A program made the translations under genes and the position numbers. Below, one piece after another: positions 28,801 to 35,194 of a DNA stretch of 64,000 bases. How positions within the stretch are numbered: position 1 is the first letter of the stretch; the number at the start of each line of letters is the position of its first letter. The DNA is from Novosphingobium guangzhouense (GTDB taxonomy: Bacteria; Pseudomonadota; Alphaproteobacteria; Sphingomonadales; Sphingomonadaceae): the NCBI RefSeq assembly GCF_002896965.1, contig NZ_LYMM01000037.1, positions 1 to 64,000 on the forward strand. The letters run 5' to 3'. Under the pieces are notes generated by a model. The model had not been told where the DNA came from. It did no database searches and worked only from the letters and a program-made list of their open reading frames with translations.

Positions 28801-29386
28801 TCTGCACGTTGATGCTCGGCCCCTTGAGGTCGAGCAGATAGGAAACCCGCGTCGTCAGGAAATCCTTGTCGTTGCTGGTGTGGCGCAGCAGGAACAGCCC
28901 CACCTCGTTCACCAGCTTGCCATTGGTAAGCAGGTTGTAGGGCAAATAGGCATTGTGCCCCGATCCCGCGAAGACGCCGATCACGCCGCCTGATGCCCCT
29001 GCAACACCTTGCGCAAAACCCTGCGGCGTGTGCCCCGCGTCTTCCAGCGCCTCCCAAGAACATTCCAGGAAATGGCGATGCTGCGGGTCCATCACCGCAG
29101 CATCGCGCTTCGACAGGCCAAACAGCGCAGCATCGAAGCATTCCATATCGGCCAGCGGCGCCCCCCGGCGCACGTAATCCGGATTGCGCAGCAAAGCAGG
29201 GGCAACCCCGGCGGCCAGCAGCTGCTCTTCCGAATATGTCTCGATTCCGTCGCGCCCTTCGCGCAGCATGGACCAGAACTCGTCCGGGCCGCGCGCACCC
29301 GCGAACCGGCACGCCATGCCGACGATGGCGATCGCACTGGACGTATCGAGCGCAGGGTCGAACGGTTCTTCGATGGGCTGGTGCAT
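22871..29386 (-). CDS. Type I polyketide synthase, KS-AT-KR-DH-ACP-TE
   Basis: 2171 residues, a single-module PKS. KS (about 17-440) has the active Cys198 in TACSTS, His334 in EAHGTGTP and His378 in NIGHTD. AT (about 550-850) has Ser649 in GHSCGE; the substrate motif VAAHS at 745-749 does not allow a firm malonyl or methylmalonyl call. KR (about 1165-1345) has TGGLGGLG, Tyr1335, and HAAGALDDGL, whose LDD marks a B-type reductase. DH (about 1395-1675) has His1430 in HRVAGAGALLP and Asp1599 in HPALLDFA. ACP has Ser1804 in DLGGHSL. The C-terminal thioesterase carries GLCAGG, so the nucleophile is Cys1942, not Ser. DH after KR is not the usual order. ATG 29386 with AAGGA 8 bases upstream; the NRPS gene ends 49 bases before it. 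Confidence 0.93.
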   Translation of the reverse strand: MHQPIEEPFDPALDTSSAIAIVGMACRFAGARGPDEFWSMLREGRDGIETYSEEQLLAAGVAPALLRNPDYVRRGAPLADMECFDAALFGLSKRDAAVMDPQHRHFLECSWEALEDAGHTPQGFAQGVAGASGGVIGVFAGSGHNAYLPYNLLTNGKLVNEVGLFLLRHTSNDKDFLTTRVSYLLDLKGPSINVQTACSTSLVSIHMAAQSLLSGECDMALAGGASIELPHRQGYLYEQGEILSPDGLCRPFDAASQGTVFGSGVAVVALRRLDDALADGDHIHAVIRGSAINNDGAGKVGYLAPGVDGQAAVIAEALAVSGIDPAAIDYVEAHGTGTPIGDPIEVAALRQVFTQSASDRGGRPAPCALGSVKANIGHTDTAAGAAGVIKVALAMRNGQLPAVPNFGAPNPECALDTGLFCVQAASASWPRRDDRPRRAGVSSLGVGGTNAHLIMEEAPLREPGGPSRRRQLLMTSGATAGAADANAAALAQHFAGSTGSLADAAFTLNTGRRALAWRRFAVARDGAEASAAFEAADRSSSAKQPCVPGRPVAFQFCGGGLQHVDMARDLYETEAGFRADVDTGLAVLARIGVPDLGRWLFPLDADRERAAAQLERPSNALPALFIVQTALARFWMALGIEPAAMIGHSCGEYAAAHIAGVMDLEAGLRIVHARGRLFETTAKGGMISVPLAEARLAPLLPPGLSIATINAPALCVVSGAADAVAGFLADLRAQEIEAQAIPIEVAAHSAMLDPILPEFRALLRTIPLRAPQIPFASNLTGRWVSAAEATDPEYWVRHLREPVRYTDGLECLLDTPEQVLLEVGPGRAMTSLARQHPARKAGQPVVASMRHAGEAVADDQRLLEALGELWALGVEVDWAAWWGDERRLRVPLPTYRFERERHWIEPGASLHTGGGSGAGDADARLALDDWGYEPVWSREDPQQTEGEGGPALVLCDDDGFGAGLAAQLRKSGVETVTVHAASRFSASAVDAFALRPDAREDWARLFVQLARDGRMPRKVYHCWLVGGVAAARRRDAAILDRGLHALIAMAPELAAQVEEGPVVVMLVTHRAQRVAGDAGIVPLKATAVGAARTVSAEYPAIDMRAIDIDLEPYNATALADAVIAEACTARAAGDVALRAGERWTLAYRSVREPLAGGQESWLREGGVYLVTGGLGGLGLAIADHLARGVRARLALVGRSALPPRGEWAERIARGDLPLAVEDKVRRLLALEAAGAQVELIVADVADARALERGIRKAIARFGPIDGVFHAAGALDDGLIETRSRKAVDAVLRPKIVGTLALEAALQATHKGRAPGFLLLFSSVSAFAGLPGQVDYAAANAFLDAYAQARRSDPRTRVQSVGWSQWAEVGMAAALGGRQEGASGAVALPQESGAGKPVSHPFLDRVSTISDDEFVVTGILTPERHWVLDEHRVAGAGALLPGTSFLEISRAAVALVHEGALELSDFTFLKPFAVPDGEERALRVHVRRRAGGSWKVSILGRGQGAGEWTVHAHGVVRPHTLTPLRSTLDLGAIAERCVPARCGAADQPMMAFGPRWDTIVQALCSPQGPEGRGEALLQLELPAPFTAEAEAMGLHPALLDFATAGAQTLIPGRDPTCDFYAPFTYRRFLLHAPLPALAWSHIRLVSADGQTAVFNVTITDADGLVVAEVREFTMMHMGDAARLARSTAAAPVVAAVAAVAGGGEGADGGSASSEGILPEEGVEVVARLLSGRSRPHMVISPYDLGPVLARLRSPPRARRREAAEGDPADLPATPAEQVIADLWCDLLGMDAVGRHDNFFDLGGHSLLAVQFTNRLRKKTGRTLPLAAMLGQPTVAGLATVIDPDSHAPDMTAHAQDLEHGVVTIRKGGPATPLFLIHDGLGETLLYRGLALRLDGARPVLGLEPLRKADGNYAHTRIDEMAAHYIGKVRAVQPEGPYLLAGLCAGGVIAFEMAQQLQAMGQQVAFVGVIDAADVEARKHRFGESRARLGRVLGVLRSGNPLHALPDLGRRAWNMARWEVRSRILRAQDRRTVEALRLAGRTGDATQEEAGAAAMPFLKLYEVAHKEHRPIGILQATGVALFKASDDTDLADDTPYRKVYRDYALGWGKRVREDIVIIDVPGGHMSNLQEPHVATLAPLFQSALDDAIVEYGAWRRTSFAAGERVDFFQQAAE

Positions 29387-29435
29387 GAAAAATGTCCTTC
29401 AGTTCGCGCCGTTCATGCGAATGGAAAGCGGCCGG

Positions 29436-32400
29436 TCAGACCCTCACGCCGATGCGTGCGGTCGCGCGGCGGCTGCGGGCCTGATTGCGCGCCTCGGTCC
29501 TCAGCGCCGCACGGCCCTGTCCGGCAATCGCGGCGGCATCGTCCCGCCCGCCCGACAGGTGTGCGCCAAGTGCGGCGATGGTCGGGAAGCGGAAGATGTC
29601 GGTCAGCGCCACGGGCTGGCTCAGCTCCGCAGTCAGGCGGCGGTGGACCTGGATGGCCAGCAGGGAATGGCCACCGATGTCGAAGAAGTTGTCGGTCAGG
29701 CGCACTTGCGGCAGCTTGAGCACGTCGCACCAGATCGCCTGGATCTGCGCCTCAAGCCCGGTGGCCGGGGCGGCGCTTTCGTCCACGTTATCGATCACCA
29801 CGCTGACCGCTTCCGGCAGCGCATTGCGGTCGATCTTGCCGTTGGGCGTGCGCGGCAGCGCGTCCAGCAGGACGAAATTGCCCGGCACCATGAAATCGGG
29901 CAGCCGTTCCCGCAAGTGGGCGCGCAAGTCCTCCACTGCCGGCGCGCCGGTGCGCGGGGCAAGGTAGGCGACAAGGCGAGTTGCCGCGGCGTCCTTGCGG
30001 GCGACGACGACCGCTTCGGTGACATCGGGGTGCGCGGTGAGCGCGGCTTCGATCTCGCCCAGTTCGATGCGGTAGCCGCGGATCTTCACCTGATGGTCAA
30101 GCCGCCCCAGGAACTCCAGCGTGCCGTCCGCGCGCTGGCGGGCAAGGTCGCCGGTGCGATAGACGCGCGCACCCGGAACGAAGGGATCGGCAACAAAGCG
30201 CTCGGCGGTCAGCTCGGGCCGGTCGTGATAGCCGCGCACCACCCCGGCGCCCCCGATGACGAGTTCGCCGGGCGTGCCCTGCCGCACCGGCTGTAGGCGG
30301 CGATCAAGGATGTAGATCTGCTGGTTGAGCAGCGGCCTGCCCAGCGGCGGCGCACCGCCTTCCTCAAGCGCATGGACGGCGGACCACACGGTCGTCTCGG
30401 TCGGCCCGTACATGTTCATGACGGTGCCGGAAACGAGCGCGGTCATGTCCGCGGCCAGCTGCGGCGGGAAAGCCTCGCCGCCGACCATGAGGTGCTGAAG
30501 CGCGGCCAGAGCGGGGCGCGCGGCGAGGTCGCTGGCAAGGACCTGAAGCAGTGATGGCGTGCACTGCAGATGCGTCACGCCATGGCGAGCCATAAGGTCG
30601 TGAAGGGGGCGCTCGGTGCTGTTGTGGTACCTTTGGGTGCCGTTAGGTGCCGATGCCGGTACAGGTGCCTGCGCGAGAGTGCGCAGCTGCGCAATTTGCG
30701 GAAGATGGTCTATAACTGTCTGTGAATCCACACCAAAATCGATCAGGCAGCCGATCTCATCGACGCCGAGCGCTGACAGCCGGCGAACCAGCGCAACGTT
30801 GTCCTCGGGTGTGCCGAACAGGCCGCTGGTTTCGAAGTAGCGCTCGAACGCATGGTCCAGCAGGGCGTCGGTCTCTTCCGCGCTCAGGTCGGAAAGTTCC
30901 AGTTTTTCCGCACCTTGCGGCGTCTTGAAGGCCGGAAAAGACCAGGCGTACTGCTTCAGCAGGTTGGTCGAGGTGCGCAGGTACTCGATCAACGCCGGCC
31001 TTACGGCCGCGCGAACGGCATCTTCGCTTTCTCCAAGAAAAGTGTGTAACATCAATGTGATGCGACCTTCCCCGGGATGCCCGGCCTCGTTCCAGGCGGC
31101 ACGGTAGGCAGCGATCTTTTCCGCCACCTCCTCGATCGACTGCCCCAGCAGGTGCGTCAGCACGTTCGCGCCGATGCGCCCCGCTTCGCGGAAAGTATCT
31201 GAATTTCCAGCAGAAGTTATCCAGACGGGCAGCTCCGGCTGGACCGGGCGCGGGTAAGTGCGCACCGACACGTCATGCCCCAATGGCCCCGGATAGGCCC
31301 GCGCCTCGCCCCGCCACAGCCCCCTGACGTCCTCGACGCAGCGCTTGAGAACACCCGAACGGTCAGCATAACAATCTGGATTCAATACGAAATCATCAGG
31401 CTGCCAGCCCGCGGCAAAAGCAACTCCCACGCGCCCGCCGGACAAGTTATCGACCAGCGCCCACTCCTCCGCGATCCGCAACGGATGGTGCAACGTCCCC
31501 ACCACGCTCCCGGCACGGATCTGAACCCGCGAAGTAATCGCCGCAATCGCCGCTGCGGCGACTGCGGGATTGGGGTAAGGCCCTCCAAAGTCATGGAAAT
31601 GTCGCTCCGGCGTCCAGATCGCCTCAAGCCCTTCGGCATCGGCAAAGCGGGCGCCTTCCATCAGCAGGTGATACTGATCGGCAGCGCTCCCGGCGCTGGA
31701 ACTGGCGAAATAGAACAGGCTGAAACCGACCGGACGGGCATCCGCAGGCGCGAATTCGGGCACATCGCCGCGCACCTCGCGTTCGCTGGCGATGACGACA
31801 TGGTAGCCGTGCATCAAGGGCCACATCAACTCAAGCGTGGAAATGTCGAAGCTAAGACTGGTCACTGCCAGCCAGGTCCCGTCAAGCGCGATCTTGCGGT
31901 CCATTCCCGCGTAGAAATTCAACAGGTTACGGTGCTCTACCATAACCCCTTTGGGAAGCCCGGTCGAACCCGAGGTATAGATCATGTAGGCAAGGTTCGC
32001 GCCGCCCACGCCCCCGTCGAACGGGTCGGCCGAACAGTCGGAAAAGGCTTCGCGCATGGTATCGACATGCAGGATCGGCGCATCGGTAGGCGGCAATTCG
32101 CCAGCCAGTCCCGCCTCGCTCAATATCAGGCCAAGTCCCGAATCCGCGACCATATGCGCGATACGTTCGCGCGGATAGGACGGGTCCAGCGGCACGTAGG
32201 CACCGCCTGCCTTGTGGACCGCGACAAGACAGGCAAGCATCTCCACCGATCGCGACAAATGCAGGCCGACAAGAACTTCCGGCCCTACGCCACGGGCCGC
32301 AATGTCACGTGCGATGCGGTTCGATAGCCTGTCGAGTTCAGCGTAGGTCAGGGAGGTTCCCAAAGCCGTCACCGCCGGCCTGTCCGGCGTGCGCGCTGCC

Positions 32401-34115
32401 TGATCCACGAAATGGTGATACCACGCAGGCCCTGCGGGAACCGGCCCATTGGTGGCATTCCATGCGCCTACGATCCGGGCATGCTCCTGCGCCTCAAGCA
32501 GCGGAACGTGCCCGACCGGCGCATCCCCGCCATTTGCACACATTGCTTCGAAACCACGAATGAGATCTTCGGCATCGGCATGGGTGAGGCGGGTGGCATC
32601 GCAAGTCCAGCGCAGAACGCCTTCTGAGCCGCAGATAGCGATATCAAGCACCGCATCGCTCGGCCGCACTTCAGCACGGCGCTTCACCACCTGCACGCTC
32701 ACCGGATGACCGAACCCGATCCGCCCGCGCAGTTCAGGACTGCGGGCCATGAGATCGGCGGAAATGGCAACACGACGGTGCAGGCCGGCCACTTCACGGT
32801 CCACAACGTCACGCAATGCAGCCATCGAGGCCCCGTAATCCACCGCAGCCTTGAGCGGCATCTCCGGAGCGAACCAGCCTGCGACGTCATCCAGCCGCGC
32901 GCGGCTGATGCAATCCGCGTAGCCGATCTCCACGCTATCACGATCTGCCGCACGGGCCAGCCAGCCAACGAGTGCGGCAAGCGCTTCGCCGTCCGCAAGC
33001 CCTTGAGGGATCTCGCGGTCGATCACGAACGATTGCGCAGGCCCGTCCCCGACACGAGGCTTGAACTGCGGCAGTTGCAGACTTTCACGCTGCTGCAAGC
33101 GCCGCCGCCACCATGCCTCATAGCGCCCCGCTGCGGCATCCAGGCAGTTCAATTGATCGCGGCGGTCAGGGTCAAGGGCGCAGAATCCCGCGACGCCGAC
33201 CAACATTTCGCTCACCTCGGTTCCGGTCAGCACTTCGCCGGACAGCAGCGCGATACGATCCAATCGCAAGTCGTGATCGCCCGTGGCGACAACCGGCGTG
33301 GGGCCGGACACGAGGATCGTCCCCGGCTCGCGTCCGGACAGCGTGGGCAGCGGCGTGACCTGCTGCACAAGCAGGATGCGGTCACCAAGCAACGCCTTGG
33401 CCGCACCCATCGGGTTGGCATAAGGGCCGAAATCAAGCGCGCGCACCAGCGCCTTGATCTCTGCCGCAGAGCTGCTCCAGTCGATGGTTCCGGCTGCATG
33501 CGGGCGATCTGCGCGCCCGACAACGCGATCCGGCGCCCGATCTTGCGGGACCGCTGCTGCAATCGCGCCGTCCAGATCTGCGACAATCTGCTCGAAGCAG
33601 CGCAGCCCTGCCTCAAAGCAGCGGGTGTTGAGCGACAGCGCGCTTTCCTCCGCCGCGATTTCGAAACGCTCGCCGGCAAGGATCGCACCTTCATCGACCG
33701 CTCCGGTCATCAGATGCCAGGTGACGCCATGCCGTGAAGCGCCGCCCAGCAGAGCCCAGATCGGCGCGTTTAACCCCGCCAGCTCCGGAAGCGGGCCGTC
33801 ATGGAAATTGATCGCCCCGCGCGATGCCAGGGCCAGCACTTCGGCAGGAAGCACGGCCAGGTTGGAAATGCTGAAGAGGTAATCGACGCGCGCAATCCCA
33901 GCGGTCAGCAATTCACGCGACTTTTCGAAAAGCGGGATCCCCGAACGGCGGGCCCATGCGGCTGCAGGAGAGGCGGGGTCAGCCACGACGGCTGCGATGC
34001 TGTGACCGCGGTCGAGGAGAAGGCTGCCGCATTCCGCCAGTAACGTCTCATTCCCGATCAGAATGCTTCTGTTTCCCGCCCTCATGCAATGGGCAGATTC
34101 GCCGCCAGATGCCAT
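29436..34115 (-). CDS. NRPS: formyltransferase - truncated C - A(Gly) with inserted luciferase-like monooxygenase - PCP
   Basis: About 1560 residues (numbering from an in-frame GTG at 34127). An Fmt-like formyltransferase at 16-310 keeps the catalytic Asn107, His109 (INFHDG) and Asp145. Residues 330-545 resemble only the C-terminal half of a condensation domain, with no HHxxxDG. The adenylation domain starts near 570 (YTSGSTGLPKG at 717, FDIS at 760). An FMN-dependent luciferase-like monooxygenase of the MupA/Atu3671 type is inserted at about 801-1140 (IWTPERHFHDFGGPYPNP, TSAGNSDTFREAG). The A domain resumes (CTPSLLQ, MYGPTETT, NGKIDR). The binding-pocket code read by eye is D-I-L-Q-M-G-M-V-W-K, close to the glycine code. 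PCP has Ser1488 in DIGGHSL. Starts at 34127, 34115 and 34085 are all possible. Confidence 0.92.
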   Translation of the reverse strand: MASGGESAHCMRAGNRSILIGNETLLAECGSLLLDRGHSIAAVVADPASPAAAWARRSGIPLFEKSRELLTAGIARVDYLFSISNLAVLPAEVLALASRGAINFHDGPLPELAGLNAPIWALLGGASRHGVTWHLMTGAVDEGAILAGERFEIAAEESALSLNTRCFEAGLRCFEQIVADLDGAIAAAVPQDRAPDRVVGRADRPHAAGTIDWSSSAAEIKALVRALDFGPYANPMGAAKALLGDRILLVQQVTPLPTLSGREPGTILVSGPTPVVATGDHDLRLDRIALLSGEVLTGTEVSEMLVGVAGFCALDPDRRDQLNCLDAAAGRYEAWWRRRLQQRESLQLPQFKPRVGDGPAQSFVIDREIPQGLADGEALAALVGWLARAADRDSVEIGYADCISRARLDDVAGWFAPEMPLKAAVDYGASMAALRDVVDREVAGLHRRVAISADLMARSPELRGRIGFGHPVSVQVVKRRAEVRPSDAVLDIAICGSEGVLRWTCDATRLTHADAEDLIRGFEAMCANGGDAPVGHVPLLEAQEHARIVGAWNATNGPVPAGPAWYHHFVDQAARTPDRPAVTALGTSLTYAELDRLSNRIARDIAARGVGPEVLVGLHLSRSVEMLACLVAVHKAGGAYVPLDPSYPRERIAHMVADSGLGLILSEAGLAGELPPTDAPILHVDTMREAFSDCSADPFDGGVGGANLAYMIYTSGSTGLPKGVMVEHRNLLNFYAGMDRKIALDGTWLAVTSLSFDISTLELMWPLMHGYHVVIASEREVRGDVPEFAPADARPVGFSLFYFASSSAGSAADQYHLLMEGARFADAEGLEAIWTPERHFHDFGGPYPNPAVAAAAIAAITSRVQIRAGSVVGTLHHPLRIAEEWALVDNLSGGRVGVAFAAGWQPDDFVLNPDCYADRSGVLKRCVEDVRGLWRGEARAYPGPLGHDVSVRTYPRPVQPELPVWITSAGNSDTFREAGRIGANVLTHLLGQSIEEVAEKIAAYRAAWNEAGHPGEGRITLMLHTFLGESEDAVRAAVRPALIEYLRTSTNLLKQYAWSFPAFKTPQGAEKLELSDLSAEETDALLDHAFERYFETSGLFGTPEDNVALVRRLSALGVDEIGCLIDFGVDSQTVIDHLPQIAQLRTLAQAPVPASAPNGTQRYHNSTERPLHDLMARHGVTHLQCTPSLLQVLASDLAARPALAALQHLMVGGEAFPPQLAADMTALVSGTVMNMYGPTETTVWSAVHALEEGGAPPLGRPLLNQQIYILDRRLQPVRQGTPGELVIGGAGVVRGYHDRPELTAERFVADPFVPGARVYRTGDLARQRADGTLEFLGRLDHQVKIRGYRIELGEIEAALTAHPDVTEAVVVARKDAAATRLVAYLAPRTGAPAVEDLRAHLRERLPDFMVPGNFVLLDALPRTPNGKIDRNALPEAVSVVIDNVDESAAPATGLEAQIQAIWCDVLKLPQVRLTDNFFDIGGHSLLAIQVHRRLTAELSQPVALTDIFRFPTIAALGAHLSGGRDDAAAIAGQGRAALRTEARNQARSRRATARIGVRV

Positions 34116-34201
34116 TTCATGCCCCACGATAGAATTATCTCTGAACTTGAGACAACATTACCGCACAATCGTCAGGATGAAATTTGATCAATTCTGATGG
34201 T

Positions 34202-34230
34202 ATTTTTACCACGTGGCAATTCATTGACAA
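34202..34230 (-). promoter_or_regulatory. Candidate promoter of the NRPS/PKS operon
   Basis: On the minus strand TTGTCA (34230-34225) and TAAAAA (34208-34203) are separated by 16 bases, about 90 bases before the NRPS start. The stretch 34128-34243 is markedly AT-richer than its surroundings and contains the palindrome CCACGTGG between the two hexamers. No other promoter is obvious for this operon. Confidence 0.3.
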
Positions 34231-34243
34231 TTTTATCTGAACA

Positions 34244-35194
34244 CTACTTGTATTCAATCAAGCCGACAGGCATTCCGCCACGCTTTTTACGGACTCCAGC
34301 ACGCCAATAGTCGATCTGCCCTTGCAGATGCGGCAGTTTGCCAAGGATCAGCCAAGTAGCCTGGAGGGCATCCTTGCGAACCCGGATACGCAGCCAGAGC
34401 ATGGGCCAAAGCAGCCACATCGGCGGCAAGGCCCAGATGACGTTGCTCAGGACCATTCTTCGCAAATCGCGGCCCTCTTGCGGGTCCTGCGCACCGCGCA
34501 TCGCCAGAGCCTCAGCCGTGGCATACCCACTGCGACGATTGCGCTGCCACCATTGTCCGAAGCGCAGCATAGCCGCGTCGTGAATGGTCATATCCCCGTC
34601 GATCCGGCGGATCAGCCAACCACGCCGCCGCATGCGGTAGCACATATCGGGTTCCTCGCCGGCGATCAGGGCTTCGTCATAGCCATCGATCTGCCGCAAT
34701 GCCGCGACCCGGAACAGCGCGTCACCGCCCACACTGCGGGCAATGCCTACCGGCGTGTTCCATTCAGCCTCACACAGCCGGTTGTAACGGCTGGCGTCCG
34801 GGGCCCTTTCGCGCCGACGGCCGCAAACCGCAGCCAGCCTGTCATCGGCCAGCATCGCCGTGCAGCCTTTTTCCAGCCAGCCCGGCATAAGCTCACAGTC
34901 ACCATCGATGAAATGAACCAGCTCCAGCAGCACGTCGTTGCGCAAATGCCAGTCTAGTCCCGCGTTTCGCGCCCGAGCGGCCGTGAAGGGGAGTGCCGGA
35001 TCAAGCTCCACCACAGGCAGGCCCCGCCTCCTCGCGCGGGCCACGCTTCCGTCGCTCGAACCGGAATCGACGTACACCGCACGCTGACCGGTGCGCATGA
35101 CGCTATCGATACACTGATCGAGCCGTGCCCCTTCATTCCGACCGATGATGACGAAGCCTACTCGCGTCACGGAAGGCGCTCTGTACGGGTCCAT
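34244..35194 (-). CDS. GT2-family glycosyltransferase
   Basis: About 316 residues. N-terminal TRVGFVIIGRNEGARLDQCI, AVYVDSGSSDGSV, VHFIDGDCELMPGWL (DxD region) and GEEPDMCYRMRRRGW identify a GT-A glycosyltransferase. The C-terminal third has hydrophobic segments (MVLSNVIWALPPMWLLWPML) that suggest membrane attachment. It overlaps the upstream glycosyltransferase gene by 28 bases if it starts at ATG 35194, or by four (GTGA) if it starts at GTG 35170. It ends upstream of the AT-rich region before the NRPS gene. Confidence 0.87.
   Translation of the reverse strand: MDPYRAPSVTRVGFVIIGRNEGARLDQCIDSVMRTGQRAVYVDSGSSDGSVARARRRGLPVVELDPALPFTAARARNAGLDWHLRNDVLLELVHFIDGDCELMPGWLEKGCTAMLADDRLAAVCGRRRERAPDASRYNRLCEAEWNTPVGIARSVGGDALFRVAALRQIDGYDEALIAGEEPDMCYRMRRRGWLIRRIDGDMTIHDAAMLRFGQWWQRNRRSGYATAEALAMRGAQDPQEGRDLRRMVLSNVIWALPPMWLLWPMLWLRIRVRKDALQATWLILGKLPHLQGQIDYWRAGVRKKRGGMPVGLIEYK

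Noticed and set aside
32493..33140. An active condensation domain in the NRPS
   Set aside because: Only the C-terminal half is present and there is no HHxxxDG motif, so it cannot catalyse normal condensation.
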